DNA from: Candidatus Methylacidiphilales bacterium
Lineage (GTDB): Bacteria > Pseudomonadota > Gammaproteobacteria > JASGCS01
Length of the DNA: 64,000 nucleotides
NCBI GenBank assembly: GCA_030054035.1
Contig: JASGCS010000006.1
Coordinates: forward strand, 29,130-93,129
Direction of reading: 5' to 3'
The translations under genes were made by a program, and so were the position numbers. This document shows, piece by piece, positions 16,626-25,423 of the stretch. The notes below the pieces were generated by a model. The model searched no databases. It worked only from the letters and a program-made list of their open reading frames with translations, and was not told the DNA's origin. Every line of letters begins with the position of its first letter. Within the stretch, counting starts at the first letter, position 1.

Positions 16626-17701
16626 TTTTTTACTTTAAAAAAAGCCGCTCTCTGACCTTGGTGTTTTTGTAGGTGGTACGCAATCTTTGAAAATCCTGTT
16701 AACCTTGGTTCAATCTTTTCATATTTTAGAGTTACCACTTCCGATACATATAATTTTGAAGCACCACTTAAAGCAAAAAGATCTGTCAGCATTTCAACAT
16801 TGCGATGATAGTTTATTACTTTTAGGGTCTTAATTCCATGGAGTTTAGTGTTATCTAAACTTGCATAAGAGCCAGTAGTAAGCACAGTATGTTCCTTGAA
16901 ATATTTTCGAGCATCGTTAATTGCATTCAGATTATCCGAACAAATCAGAATTATTGGTTTACTAATTTGTGGTTTAATTTTTTTATAAAATTCTTTATAA
17001 TCAGTTTTATAGTCAGTAGATCGTATGTGAATTGCCTCATACTCATTGCCTGAGACTATATGCTTGATTCTATGATAAATAATATTACTTATTTCTGGTA
17101 GCACATTAAAGTAAGAAAACATACCGAGTGTAGTAATATCTTCAGCACAAAAGCCATCTGAATGATGGTAGATAAGAAGCTCAGAATTATTATCTTGATT
17201 CAGATCAAATCGAATGGGCAAAAGTGAATCAGCCTCTAAATAAGTTTTTGACGATTCATCATATACAGTGTTATAGTTAAATTTATCAAACCCTATTTTA
17301 TTTTTTAGAGATGGTTGTAAAGAATGATATGTTGCTAAGATTGGTAGTAACTCCTTTGGGAACTTAGTCAATACTGCAGTAGGTAATGGGTGCTGTAATT
17401 CAAAATAGTAACTGAAACTATCTTTAAATCCCGATAACTCAGTATCAATGATCAGCGTTCTATGGTATGTTTTAGCATACTGCAAACAAGTGTGAATCAA
17501 AAAAAGTATATCAGCAAACCCACCAATTGGCCTGCAAAGTAAAACGCTAGGATTTTTATGGTTCCAATGAAGTAAACATGGCGCTTGGGTTTTTCTTCGC
17601 CAGAAGGAAATCATAATTGTAAAATTACAATACTTAATTACATAATACCACCGATATATAATCCTAATGAGTGAACACAGCGCTATCATAAAAGATAACA
17701 A
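16622..17701 (-). CDS. Fucosyltransferase-like glycosyltransferase, paralogue 1
   Basis: 359 residues with a hydrophobic N-terminus. The pattern repeated in its three paralogues in this window is clear: VLLCRPIGGFADILFLIHTC, RTLIIDTELSGFKDSFSYYF, IHIRSTDYKTDYKEFYKKI, ILICSDNLNAI and EMLTDLFALSGASKLY. The HxRxTD motif recalls the nucleotide-sugar site of GT11/GT23-type fucosyltransferases (HxRxxD). A GT-B glycosyltransferase for surface glycans is the best guess; donor and acceptor are unknown. It overlaps the 418-residue gene by 16 bases. Confidence 0.62.
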   Translation of the reverse strand: MLSFMIALCSLIRIIYRWYYVIKYCNFTIMISFWRRKTQAPCLLHWNHKNPSVLLCRPIGGFADILFLIHTCLQYAKTYHRTLIIDTELSGFKDSFSYYFELQHPLPTAVLTKFPKELLPILATYHSLQPSLKNKIGFDKFNYNTVYDESSKTYLEADSLLPIRFDLNQDNNSELLIYHHSDGFCAEDITTLGMFSYFNVLPEISNIIYHRIKHIVSGNEYEAIHIRSTDYKTDYKEFYKKIKPQISKPIILICSDNLNAINDARKYFKEHTVLTTGSYASLDNTKLHGIKTLKVINYHRNVEMLTDLFALSGASKLYVSEVVTLKYEKIEPRLTGFSKIAYHLQKHQGQRAAFFKVKN

Positions 17702-18942
17702 TATTGCATTGGTAGTTGGATAATTTTATCTAAAGGATGGATTTTGAGTTCGGATTTCTCGGTTACAAAAAATCCAATTTGTGCATTTCTTTTTTTAATT
17801 CTCGCCGCCAAGGCGCTTATCGTGTCTGTAGAACTACAACTAAATAATATTGTTTCATTATTTTTTTTCTTAATCAATATGCCATGGAGACCTTCAGAAT
17901 ACATGCTAGTCTCTTGCGAGATAGTGGTATGTAACATTGCTCCAAGCGCATCAAGGGGAACATATTGTTGATACAGTTCTTGTGAAATATGAGCGCTTTT
18001 AGCAATGATTGCCCGAAGTCCAGGCAAACTAAATAGTTGCAAATAAGGCTTTTTAGAAGAGCTACTTAATGGCTCTCGATCAATAGATACAGGTGGTAAT
18101 GAATTACAAATGCCAGAATTAGAGAGCGCTTGAAGTAATTCTCTGATTGTAGCTCTATTACATTGCAATTGACTGGCTAATTCGTAGCCACTCAGTGCTG
18201 GGGACTTGGCAAGTATTGCAACGAGTTTTGGAATAATCAAAACCGAAGCGTGTTCTACTGATACCAGTGGCGGGATAATTTGAAATATTGCTTTTTCAAA
18301 TGAACTGATTCCTTGCGGTACATATTGAAAGTAGTTCGCAATGCTTTGGTTATGTAAACCTGCCCACTGGGAGCGAATATTTGGTTTTAGTAATTGTAAT
18401 TTGGTTAAAACCTCACGAGGATTATTTGATTCTATTAACGCATTGTAGATTTGCAATCTCAATCGATCAGGAATCTTTTTACCTCTCACTATTTGTACAT
18501 AATCTGAAAATGTAAGTGCTGGTACTGACACACTAACAGTCTCAATATCGTATAAAGGTTTTTTCATTGTTGCGTTCGTACCAATAACTCCCATAATTCC
18601 AATTCCTTCTTTGCGATTGTTAAGCACTGTTACAAGAGATTGTTCTAAGGTAGAAATCTCTATGGGATTCCCATAGCAGACGCCACAATCTATAATATTG
18701 CTCTTTGGTGCTAGGTTTTGAAAAAGAGAATTAATTTTATTTTGTTGGTAGAGCAGAATTTCTTGTACCGGAATATGAACTTTGCGTAGCGTTCCCGAAT
18801 TCAACTCCTCTAATATAGCTACGACTGTATCTCTAATCAAGTCGTAATGCTCAATGAGTAGTGGGTTGATCTGTATTTTAATTAATAAGCATGAAGGATT
18901 TTTTGCTCCGTACAATTGCTTTTTTATTTTATTAAAATGCAT
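17686..18942 (-). CDS. Unrecognised protein resembling the C-terminal half of AAA/DUF4143 proteins
   Basis: 418 residues, mainly helical. LTFSDYVQIVRGKKIP near 165 resembles the end of the AAA_14 domain, and the stretch from about 210 to 300, with a winged-helix part (LSGYELASQLQCNRATIRELLQ), resembles the DUF4143 region of those ATPases. No Walker A motif is visible in the N-terminal part, so ATP hydrolysis is unlikely. It may be a degenerate member or an unrelated DNA-binding protein. It lies between two glycosyltransferase-like genes on the same strand, 18 bases after one and overlapping the other. Confidence 0.5.
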   Translation of the reverse strand: MHFNKIKKQLYGAKNPSCLLIKIQINPLLIEHYDLIRDTVVAILEELNSGTLRKVHIPVQEILLYQQNKINSLFQNLAPKSNIIDCGVCYGNPIEISTLEQSLVTVLNNRKEGIGIMGVIGTNATMKKPLYDIETVSVSVPALTFSDYVQIVRGKKIPDRLRLQIYNALIESNNPREVLTKLQLLKPNIRSQWAGLHNQSIANYFQYVPQGISSFEKAIFQIIPPLVSVEHASVLIIPKLVAILAKSPALSGYELASQLQCNRATIRELLQALSNSGICNSLPPVSIDREPLSSSSKKPYLQLFSLPGLRAIIAKSAHISQELYQQYVPLDALGAMLHTTISQETSMYSEGLHGILIKKKNNETILFSCSSTDTISALAARIKKRNAQIGFFVTEKSELKIHPLDKIIQLPMQYCYLL

Positions 18943-18960
18943 TAGGGAAATGGGTCGATC

Positions 18961-19977
18961 TTATATTCCAAAAAAATTCTTTCGCTCATGTTGATTATGA
19001 TGGAGATAAAACGCAGCATTAGAAAATCCAGAATACTGTGGCGTGAATCCTTTAGTTTTAGTTATAGGTATACGATGGTATTTTGACGCCCCGCTTAACG
19101 CACATAAATCTACCAATAAATCAATATTTAACTTAAATCTTTCCTGCTTAGAAATTTTACTATATCTCGCCCATCTATCATGTAAGGGGGCATTATCTTC
19201 GCTTGAAAATGAATTAGTCGATAAAACTATCTGGCCAGTAAAATACTGCATACCATATTCAATCACTTCCTGTCGATCCGAACAAATTAAGAGATATGTG
19301 GAGGTTATTTCAGGTTTTATTTTCTCAAAAAATGTTTTATAATCTGAAAAGTAATCAGTGCATCTCACATGAATTGATTCATACATTTTCCCATTGAAGT
19401 GTTCTAATCTAGAAATTATTTGGTTGCTAATTGTTGGTTTTACTCTAAACCATGTAAAAACTCCTAAAGATTTTATTTCTTGTAGATCTTGAAACCCAAC
19501 GGAATTCTGATAAATCAATAGTTGCGAATCGTAGGGTTTGGTCAAATCAAAGAAGGTTGGTTGCTTTGAATCGGGATTTATATAACCAAGTATAAGACCT
19601 GAATTATCAAAACCAAAATTATAGTTCATTTTTTGTTCTGTAGTCTTATGTAATAAAAATGGTTGCGTTGAAGGTAGTGCAAATATTTTTTGCTTCAACG
19701 CTTCAGTTAACTCAAGCTCAACACGAATTGGTAAATTTTTTTGTAGGACAAAATATTTTGCAAAGGCGTCATGTAGACCAGAATATGATGTGTCAATCAC
19801 TAACATTCTGTTATTAGTTATTGCATATTGTAAACAGCGATGTATGCTTGCCATCGTATCAGTAAACCCCCCCATACTACGACAGAAAACAACTCGCACT
19901 TCTCGAAAAGCAAAATAATAATATTTTTCTTTTATAAAAAACAATAAAGGTGTAAATATAATCTTTAGAATAATCAC
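18961..19977 (-). CDS. Fucosyltransferase-like glycosyltransferase, paralogue 2
   Basis: 338 residues. It carries the shared pattern VFCRSMGGFTDTMASIHRC, MLVIDTSYSGLHDAFAKYF, IHVRCTDYFSDYKTFFEKI, LLICSDRQEVIEYGMQYF and DLLVDLCALSGASKYH, plus an N-terminal membrane-like helix. HVRCTDY takes the place of the HxRxTD motif. The C-terminus ends SNAAFYLHHNQHERKNFF, matching the other copies. It lies in a minus-strand block with two paralogues, 32 bases from the next. Divergence between copies is large, so they probably have different acceptors. Confidence 0.62.
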   Translation of the reverse strand: MIILKIIFTPLLFFIKEKYYYFAFREVRVVFCRSMGGFTDTMASIHRCLQYAITNNRMLVIDTSYSGLHDAFAKYFVLQKNLPIRVELELTEALKQKIFALPSTQPFLLHKTTEQKMNYNFGFDNSGLILGYINPDSKQPTFFDLTKPYDSQLLIYQNSVGFQDLQEIKSLGVFTWFRVKPTISNQIISRLEHFNGKMYESIHVRCTDYFSDYKTFFEKIKPEITSTYLLICSDRQEVIEYGMQYFTGQIVLSTNSFSSEDNAPLHDRWARYSKISKQERFKLNIDLLVDLCALSGASKYHRIPITKTKGFTPQYSGFSNAAFYLHHNQHERKNFFGI

Positions 19978-20009
19978 AACAGTGCTACCTAATTATTTTT
20001 ACCAAACTA

Positions 20010-21023
20010 TTAATCATTATTAACAAAGATTTTATTTCTGATTGTCTGGTGTTTTTGTAAATGCATTGCTAAGATAGTAAATCCTGAATATTTAACAGTT
20101 TGGGCTTTACTAGGCAGTAATATGGCTGGGTGAAATCGCACAGATCCACTAAGTCCATATAAATCAGTTAATAGGTCAATATTTAAATTGTATCGCTTCG
20201 ATTGAGATAATGTGTAATAGCTACTTTCCTCAGCATGAAGTGGGGTACCGTCAAGACTCGCGAATGAATTGGTAAATAGTAATTCAATAGAATGTAAATT
20301 ATTTTTTGCGTATTCTATAACCTCTTGATTATCAGAACATAGTAATAATGTTTTTGTTTTTAACTTACTTTGGAGCTTCTGGAGGAAAACTTGATAGTCA
20401 ATACTATAATCGGTACATCTAATATGCGTTGCGTCATATTTTAGAGCGCTAAATGAATTTGTGCGCTGTACAATTTTCTGGGAGACTTCAGGTCTCAATT
20501 TCAGATACGGTAGTACCTTTATAGCATTATGCGCGCCTCCTCCAAAATAATGGTAGATTAGAAAATCTGAATTGTAATCCCTAGTCAAATCAAATGAAGT
20601 TGGCTCTCCTGAAAGGGGCTCAATACAATTTTTAGTATGAGCATTAATTTCTGTTTGATACTGTAACATTTCTATTCCATTTCTATTTTTTTGAAACGGC
20701 TGAGTGGTGCTCATCGCAATGATCTGCTCAGTAAGCACAGGAGTCAACTCCAGCCCCAGCAAACCAGGTATAGGCTTTTGCAATGTGAAATAATTAGCCA
20801 ACGAGTCATGCAGGCCTGACAATGTCGTGTCAATTATTAATAATCGATTATACTTCTTTGCGTATTGAATACACTTATACATTACACCAAGGGAGTCAGT
20901 AAGACCGCCCGTAGGTCGACATAATAGTAATCGGGATTTACCAACTATCTTGCGCTTCGTAATGATAATGACTTCAATGGCTCTTATGAAAACATTTCTA
21001 GCCACAAAGTAAAGTATTGCCAT
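20010..21023 (-). CDS. Fucosyltransferase-like glycosyltransferase, paralogue 3
   Basis: 337 residues with the family pattern: LLLCRPTGGLTDSLGVMYKC, LLIIDTTLSGLHDSLANYF, THIRCTDYSIDYQVFLQKL, LLLCSDNQEVIEYAKNNL and DLLTDLYGLSGSVRFH. The N-terminal 20 residues are hydrophobic and may anchor it to the inner membrane. It begins 10 bases before the pyrF stop (minus strand), so it is transcribed behind pyrF. Function in surface glycan synthesis is inferred from the HxRxTD motif and the glycan cluster elsewhere in the window. Confidence 0.62.
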   Translation of the reverse strand: MAILYFVARNVFIRAIEVIIITKRKIVGKSRLLLCRPTGGLTDSLGVMYKCIQYAKKYNRLLIIDTTLSGLHDSLANYFTLQKPIPGLLGLELTPVLTEQIIAMSTTQPFQKNRNGIEMLQYQTEINAHTKNCIEPLSGEPTSFDLTRDYNSDFLIYHYFGGGAHNAIKVLPYLKLRPEVSQKIVQRTNSFSALKYDATHIRCTDYSIDYQVFLQKLQSKLKTKTLLLCSDNQEVIEYAKNNLHSIELLFTNSFASLDGTPLHAEESSYYTLSQSKRYNLNIDLLTDLYGLSGSVRFHPAILLPSKAQTVKYSGFTILAMHLQKHQTIRNKIFVNND

Positions 21024-21033
21024 GAAATGCGGG

Positions 21034-21699
21034 TTAAATAAACTTTTCTATTTCTTTTAATCTATTGCTTGCATGCACAATTGGTCTGCCCACGACAATA
21101 TAATCAATCATCATTTGTCTAGCTTGCTGGGGGGTGATAGTAGCCAGATGGTCATTGTTTTCTTGAGTTTCTAATCGTATCCCAGGTGAAATTATTTTAA
21201 CTGAGGCTAAAGATTTAACCGTTTGCTGTAATTGTAAAAATAATCGCAGATAATCGCCAGAAACGATGAGCCCCTGAGCGCCCGCATCCAGAGCTTCATA
21301 CCAACTTTGAGCCACTAATGATTCATCCATTTCTTCTATGGATCGACTGCTAGAGAGGCTGCGTAAATAAAACACCTCTAGATCAGGTCTTTCTTGTCTA
21401 GCAACTGATACGCTGGTTGGATCGCCTTGAATACTTATCATTGAGACTCCTTTTGGGATTGCTTGAACTGCCGAAGCAATTGTCCTAGGAATATCTCCTA
21501 ATTTAAGGTCTAAAAATATTTTTTTATTACTTTCCAGTATTTTATTGACACAGCCCATACCTTCTCTAAAGAATAGCTGGTATCCAATTTTATAAAAATT
21601 ACAAGAGTTTCCGAGTTCTAAAATGATTTGTCTGGCCTCTTCCCAAGTGTCAACATCCAGGGCAACAATTAATTGGGTAGTCTTTGTACTATTCTTCAT
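21034..21699 (-). CDS. pyrF: Orotidine 5'-phosphate decarboxylase
   Basis: 221 residues. Decarboxylates OMP to UMP, the last step of pyrimidine synthesis. The barrel starts with LIVALDVDTWEEA; the catalytic DxKxxD tetrad is in FLDLKLGDIPRTIA; SIQGDP and the phosphate-binding IISPGIRLE and IVVGRPI follow. The start at 21699 matches the family; an in-frame ATG at 21747 would overlap rsmG. The gene diverges from rsmG with only 22 bases between the starts, so the two promoters overlap. Confidence 0.95.
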   Translation of the reverse strand: MKNSTKTTQLIVALDVDTWEEARQIILELGNSCNFYKIGYQLFFREGMGCVNKILESNKKIFLDLKLGDIPRTIASAVQAIPKGVSMISIQGDPTSVSVARQERPDLEVFYLRSLSSSRSIEEMDESLVAQSWYEALDAGAQGLIVSGDYLRLFLQLQQTVKSLASVKIISPGIRLETQENNDHLATITPQQARQMMIDYIVVGRPIVHASNRLKEIEKFI

Positions 21700-21721
21700 G
21701 CAACTAATTATAATATATATA

Positions 21722-22306
21722 ATGAAAATAGTTCTTAAGGAGCCCATACTCAGATCCTACCAACAATTGGTGTCTGAGTGGAATGAAAAAATAAACCTCG
21801 TGAGCAGGAACAGTATGGTAGATTTCTGGGAGAAGCATATCGTAGAGTCATTATTGTACACTGATCATATTCAAGGAAATGCAGTGCTAGACTTAGGAAG
21901 TGGAGCTGGGTTGCCAGGTATTCCATTAGCTATTCAATTGAGCGAGGTGCATTTTTATCTTATTGAAAGTAGAGAAAAGCGGGCTTGGTTTTTAAGAGAG
22001 ACGGTGCAAGCATTACAATTAACAAATGTCACCGTACTCAACAGCACTGTAACTCCAACTTCTGAGAAAATAATTCCCAATGGATTTACTACTGTAGTGG
22101 CTCGTGCATTTGGTGAGCTAAGACAGTTGTATCACCTTTTAAAAGACCAACTTTCTGAAAATGGCAAAATAGTTACAGTTAAAGGCGAAGGGGTTGATGG
22201 AGAAATCAAACGATTAAACTCAAAATATAAACATGTCAATTTAGAAACCACTCCGCACCCAAACTCATCAACAAGATTTTTTATTAGTCTAAGCAATTCA
22301 AAATAA
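21722..22306 (+). CDS. rsmG: 16S rRNA (guanine527-N7)-methyltransferase RsmG
   Basis: 194 residues. SAM-dependent methylation of G527 in 16S rRNA. NEKINLVSR at the N-terminus, the SAM loop VLDLGSGAGLPGIPLAI, YLIESREKRAWFL and VVARAFGEL are typical. The start at 21722 gives MKIVLKEPIL; the frame is open further upstream but would run into pyrF. parA begins one base after its stop, keeping the familiar rsmG-parA-parB order found near bacterial origins. Confidence 0.95.
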   Translation: MKIVLKEPILRSYQQLVSEWNEKINLVSRNSMVDFWEKHIVESLLYTDHIQGNAVLDLGSGAGLPGIPLAIQLSEVHFYLIESREKRAWFLRETVQALQLTNVTVLNSTVTPTSEKIIPNGFTTVVARAFGELRQLYHLLKDQLSENGKIVTVKGEGVDGEIKRLNSKYKHVNLETTPHPNSSTRFFISLSNSK

Positions 22307-22307
22307 T

Positions 22308-23105
22308 GTGATTATTTCAATCGCCAATCAAAAGGGTGGGGTAGGTAAAACTACTACATCAGTAAACCTAGCATCCAGTCTTGCTAGCCTTGGTCAAAAA
22401 GTTCTATTGATAGATCTAGACCCTCAAGCCAACGCAACGATATCTTGCGTATCAGGCATTGAAGAAACCCAAGACCTGTCTACTCTACCAGGATCGTATC
22501 AAATTCTCCATGGCCATTTAAGTGCCGCTCAAGCCACAATACGACTTCCTGCTTTTGGTTTTGACTTAATCCCATCTCAAGCGATGTTAACTGCAGCTGA
22601 AATTGACCTGCTCTCGATTGATTCGCGCGAACACCGTCTTAAAAAATCACTGCAGGAAATCAAAGATACCTACGCTTACATACTAATTGACTGTCCACCT
22701 GCAATAAATTTATTAACCTTAAATGCGCTGATCGCATCCACAAGCGTTCTCATACCGATGCAGTGTGAATTTTTTTCACTGGAGGGTATTGCCAGACTTG
22801 TGGATACCATAACTACTTTACGAGAATCGTTAAACCCGCAATTAACTATTGAAGGAGTGCTAAGAACTATGTACGATGCCAGAATGACACTAGCCATTGA
22901 AGTTGCTGAAAGATTAAAACAAGAATTTGGCACAAAAGTATTTGATACATTAATCCCAAGAAATGTGAGATTGGCAGAAGCCCCAAGTCACGGAAAACCT
23001 TGTATGTATTATGATAAAGGATCTAGGGGAACTTTAGCATATTTAGCACTTGCCTCAGAAATATTGAACATTGCCAATCAAACAAAACAAGGAGCGCTCG
23101 CTTGA
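22308..23105 (+). CDS. parA: Chromosome partitioning ATPase ParA/Soj
   Basis: 265 residues. The deviant Walker A KGGVGKTTTSVNLA lies close to the N-terminus, followed by LLIDLDPQANAT, YILIDCPPAINLLTLNAL (Walker B) and PRNVRLAEAPSHGKP. It drives segregation of the origin region with ParB. The start is GTG, one base after the rsmG stop, and the product begins at the beta strand before the P-loop, so it has no N-terminal DNA-binding extension of the plasmid type. The end overlaps parB. Confidence 0.96.
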   Translation: MIISIANQKGGVGKTTTSVNLASSLASLGQKVLLIDLDPQANATISCVSGIEETQDLSTLPGSYQILHGHLSAAQATIRLPAFGFDLIPSQAMLTAAEIDLLSIDSREHRLKKSLQEIKDTYAYILIDCPPAINLLTLNALIASTSVLIPMQCEFFSLEGIARLVDTITTLRESLNPQLTIEGVLRTMYDARMTLAIEVAERLKQEFGTKVFDTLIPRNVRLAEAPSHGKPCMYYDKGSRGTLAYLALASEILNIANQTKQGALA

Positions 23106-24028
23106 ACAAACAAAGAGGTTTAGGTAAAGGAAGTTTAGGTAAAGGTACTGGAGATCGACTTGCCCGAACAGGTGGCATGACTGCATTTATCAAAAGTATA
23201 GAAAAGCGAGATACTCGCTATGGGGATTCTGAATTATTAAAAATAGATATCTCGTCAATAGAACCAAATCCATATCAACCGAGAAAACAATTTCCAGCAG
23301 ATACAATCAAGGCGCTTTCAGAATCAATCTTAGCAAAGGGCATTCTTCAACCAATCATTGTCAGAAAAAACAACAAAGATGGCTTCCAAATCGTCGCAGG
23401 GGAAAGAAGGTGGAGGGCTGCCGCTCTGGCAGGCATAAACACCATTCCTGCTATTGTGCGCCAGGTAAGCGATCGTGACTCTGCAATGTATGCGGTTATA
23501 GAAAATATTCAACGAGAAGAGCTTAATCCAATTGAAGAGGCGTTTGCACTTAATAGCCTTATCAAAGAACATGGCGCGACTCACGAAGATATCGCATCAA
23601 TGATTGGAAGAAGCAGATCTGCAGTAACGAACAGTCTTAGACTACTCACCCTCACCAAAGAAGTAAAAACATTTCTATCTGAAAAACTACTTGATCAAGG
23701 CCATGCCCGCACATTAGTCCCTCTTAATGAAAAGCAACAACTTCAAGTTGCCTCAGAGATAATAAAACACAAACTAAGCGTTCGCCAAGCTGAGAAGTTA
23801 GCACAAGGCCTTCTCAAACAAACAGAAGCCAAAACTAAACCAACAACAAAAAATTTCATACTCTCTTCCGACAGTAGCAAATTAGAAAACGCCATCAGCA
23901 ATGAACTTCAAGCCAAAGTCAGCATCTCTCACAACAAAAACTTTAAGGGCACTATTTCTTTTCACTTCAACAACAACGATTCATTTATACATATACTGCA
24001 TAAACTAGGGCTAAAGCGATTTTTGTAA
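23102..24028 (+). CDS. parB: Chromosome partitioning protein ParB/Spo0J
   Basis: 308 residues. ParB/Srx domain with NPYQPRKQF, VAGERRWRAA and the CTPase/box II stretch VIENIQREELNPIEEA, then the HTH HEDIASMIGRSRSAVTNSLRLL that binds parS, and a C-terminal dimer domain. The start is TTG, overlapping the parA stop. The last 135 bases or so have a second, nearly identical copy at 26526-26668. Two parS-like sites for it are seen inside recF and mnmE. Confidence 0.96.
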   Translation: MNKQRGLGKGSLGKGTGDRLARTGGMTAFIKSIEKRDTRYGDSELLKIDISSIEPNPYQPRKQFPADTIKALSESILAKGILQPIIVRKNNKDGFQIVAGERRWRAAALAGINTIPAIVRQVSDRDSAMYAVIENIQREELNPIEEAFALNSLIKEHGATHEDIASMIGRSRSAVTNSLRLLTLTKEVKTFLSEKLLDQGHARTLVPLNEKQQLQVASEIIKHKLSVRQAEKLAQGLLKQTEAKTKPTTKNFILSSDSSKLENAISNELQAKVSISHNKNFKGTISFHFNNNDSFIHILHKLGLKRFL

Positions 24029-24036
24029 TCTAAACT

Positions 24037-24270
24037 TTAAATACCTAGATTATCAAGTGGCTTTTTATACTGTTCAAATAAATCAATAATTTCGCCTAAT
24101 TCACTAATGTATTGTCTCCGATCTTTCAATAGTTTGATTGTAACTTTGTCGTTTAGGTAATCTTCCAATGTTAGCTCACTGACCTTCCCCCATCAAGCGG
24201 GTGTGTAGTAAACGAGGTCGGGAAATTCCTTACGATTTCCTTCATAAAATGTGAATTTTATAGAATTTGG
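24037..24270 (-). pseudogene. 3' fragment of a decayed gene next to parB
   Basis: Reading leftward, the frame gives about 77 residues ending DLFEQYKKPLDNLGI, interrupted by one in-frame TGA after VYYTPA (the next residue is W). The peptide has no certain family. It has no start and stops at a TAA upstream. It is probably the C-terminal remnant of the same gene whose P-loop N-terminus survives at 26749-26973 on the same strand, split by the restriction-modification genes. That link is inferred from order and strand. Confidence 0.5.
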
Positions 24271-24392
24271 TTAGAGAAAGCTTGAAACTGTTTCGAGAAA
24301 ATACGAATAATTAAAAACACTTATCTGGACTCGTCAGAGCGATACAATTTGTCTGAGGGAAAGGGAGTCACCTGCCTCAGTTGGTTTCCTGC
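24271..24392. other. Non-coding remnant beside the restriction-modification genes
   Basis: 122 bases without a supported gene. I see no tRNA, terminator with a clear U-tract, or transposon end. It is probably debris of the insertion that brought in the methyltransferase and endonuclease genes. Confidence 0.4.
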
Positions 24393-25412
24393 TCAAAAGA
24401 GGGATCTGGGGAGGAATGCGGGTGCATTTTTTAATCTTTTCTTTTTTGTTTCCGAATTTAGTGCCACTTGAAAACTGTCCCGCCACATTACTTCTTTGTT
24501 CTTCCTTGCTTCTCGTTTTAACTTAATCTTTGTAAAATCAATATCTTTCGGATTTTCAGGAATTTCAAAGTGTTTTGATAATGAATCCCAATCTTTATCT
24601 CTCAAGGTTCTTATTTCATCGAGATAGAAACTAACCCAAACCTTATCAATTTTAGAATCAGCTTTCACTTTTTCCAAATTAGCTTCGCTAATCTGAGTGT
24701 ATTTTTTGTCTAAATCAAAACCAATATAATTTCTACCTAGTTTTTTTGCAGCTATTGCTGTTGTGCCAGTTCCGCTGAATGGGTCCAAAACAATATCGCC
24801 TTCATCGGTAGTCATTAAAATTAGTCTTTCAAGTAAATGAACCGGAAGCTGGCAAGGGTGTGCGTCTCTATACTTGTTATGTTTAATTCTGTGAATATCA
24901 AACCAAACATCTGAAACCAAAGGACCAAACGGATGAAGTCCTGCCTTTTTCCCACCATAATCCTTTTTTAAATATGCGGACTTCCTCTCTCTTTCGTGAG
25001 GCATTCTGATTTCGTTAATCTTTGTTTGCTTGGGCTCTTTTACATAGAACAAAATTCCATAATGACCTGGTTGCAAGCTTTTTCCCATTGGTGAAGTAGG
25101 GGCATTCCAAGCAATCCAGTGTTTAAAATTCGCGTGCTCGTTTAATAACTTCACATAAAAAGTTAGCCATTTTGGTATATTGTGAACAAAAATTGATCCG
25201 GTGGGTTTTGTAACCCTTACCATCTCACTAATCCACTTATCGCACCAATCAATATATTCTTTAAACTCTAGACTATCTTTATACCCGTTATATTTTTTCT
25301 TTAGATTGAATGGCGGGTCAGCAAATGTCATGTCCACAGAGTTACCCGGAATATCTTTTAATAATTTTAGACAATCACCCTGTATTATTTTATTTAAGTA
25401 TTTATTTGACAT
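24393..25412 (-). CDS. Type II DNA N6-adenine (or N4-cytosine) methyltransferase, beta class
   Basis: 339 residues. The catalytic motif IV ADPPF is at 31-35, ahead of a central target-recognition region and the SAM motif I VLDPFSGTGTT at 208-218, an order typical of beta-class enzymes. HPCQLPVHLLERLI is the usual motif X. DPPF favours N6-adenine methylation. The protein should protect host DNA from the endonuclease gene that lies 11 bases upstream on the same strand. The target sequence cannot be read from the protein. The surroundings show that the pair is a recent insertion. Confidence 0.9.
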   Translation of the reverse strand: MSNKYLNKIIQGDCLKLLKDIPGNSVDMTFADPPFNLKKKYNGYKDSLEFKEYIDWCDKWISEMVRVTKPTGSIFVHNIPKWLTFYVKLLNEHANFKHWIAWNAPTSPMGKSLQPGHYGILFYVKEPKQTKINEIRMPHERERKSAYLKKDYGGKKAGLHPFGPLVSDVWFDIHRIKHNKYRDAHPCQLPVHLLERLILMTTDEGDIVLDPFSGTGTTAIAAKKLGRNYIGFDLDKKYTQISEANLEKVKADSKIDKVWVSFYLDEIRTLRDKDWDSLSKHFEIPENPKDIDFTKIKLKREARKNKEVMWRDSFQVALNSETKKKRLKNAPAFLPRSLF

Positions 25413-25423
25413 TCGGCCTATAA

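Noticed and set aside
24181..24240. GC-richer segment that looked like a possible structured RNA or tRNA
   Set aside because: No cloverleaf, no TTCGA-type T loop; it reads instead as part of a decayed coding frame.
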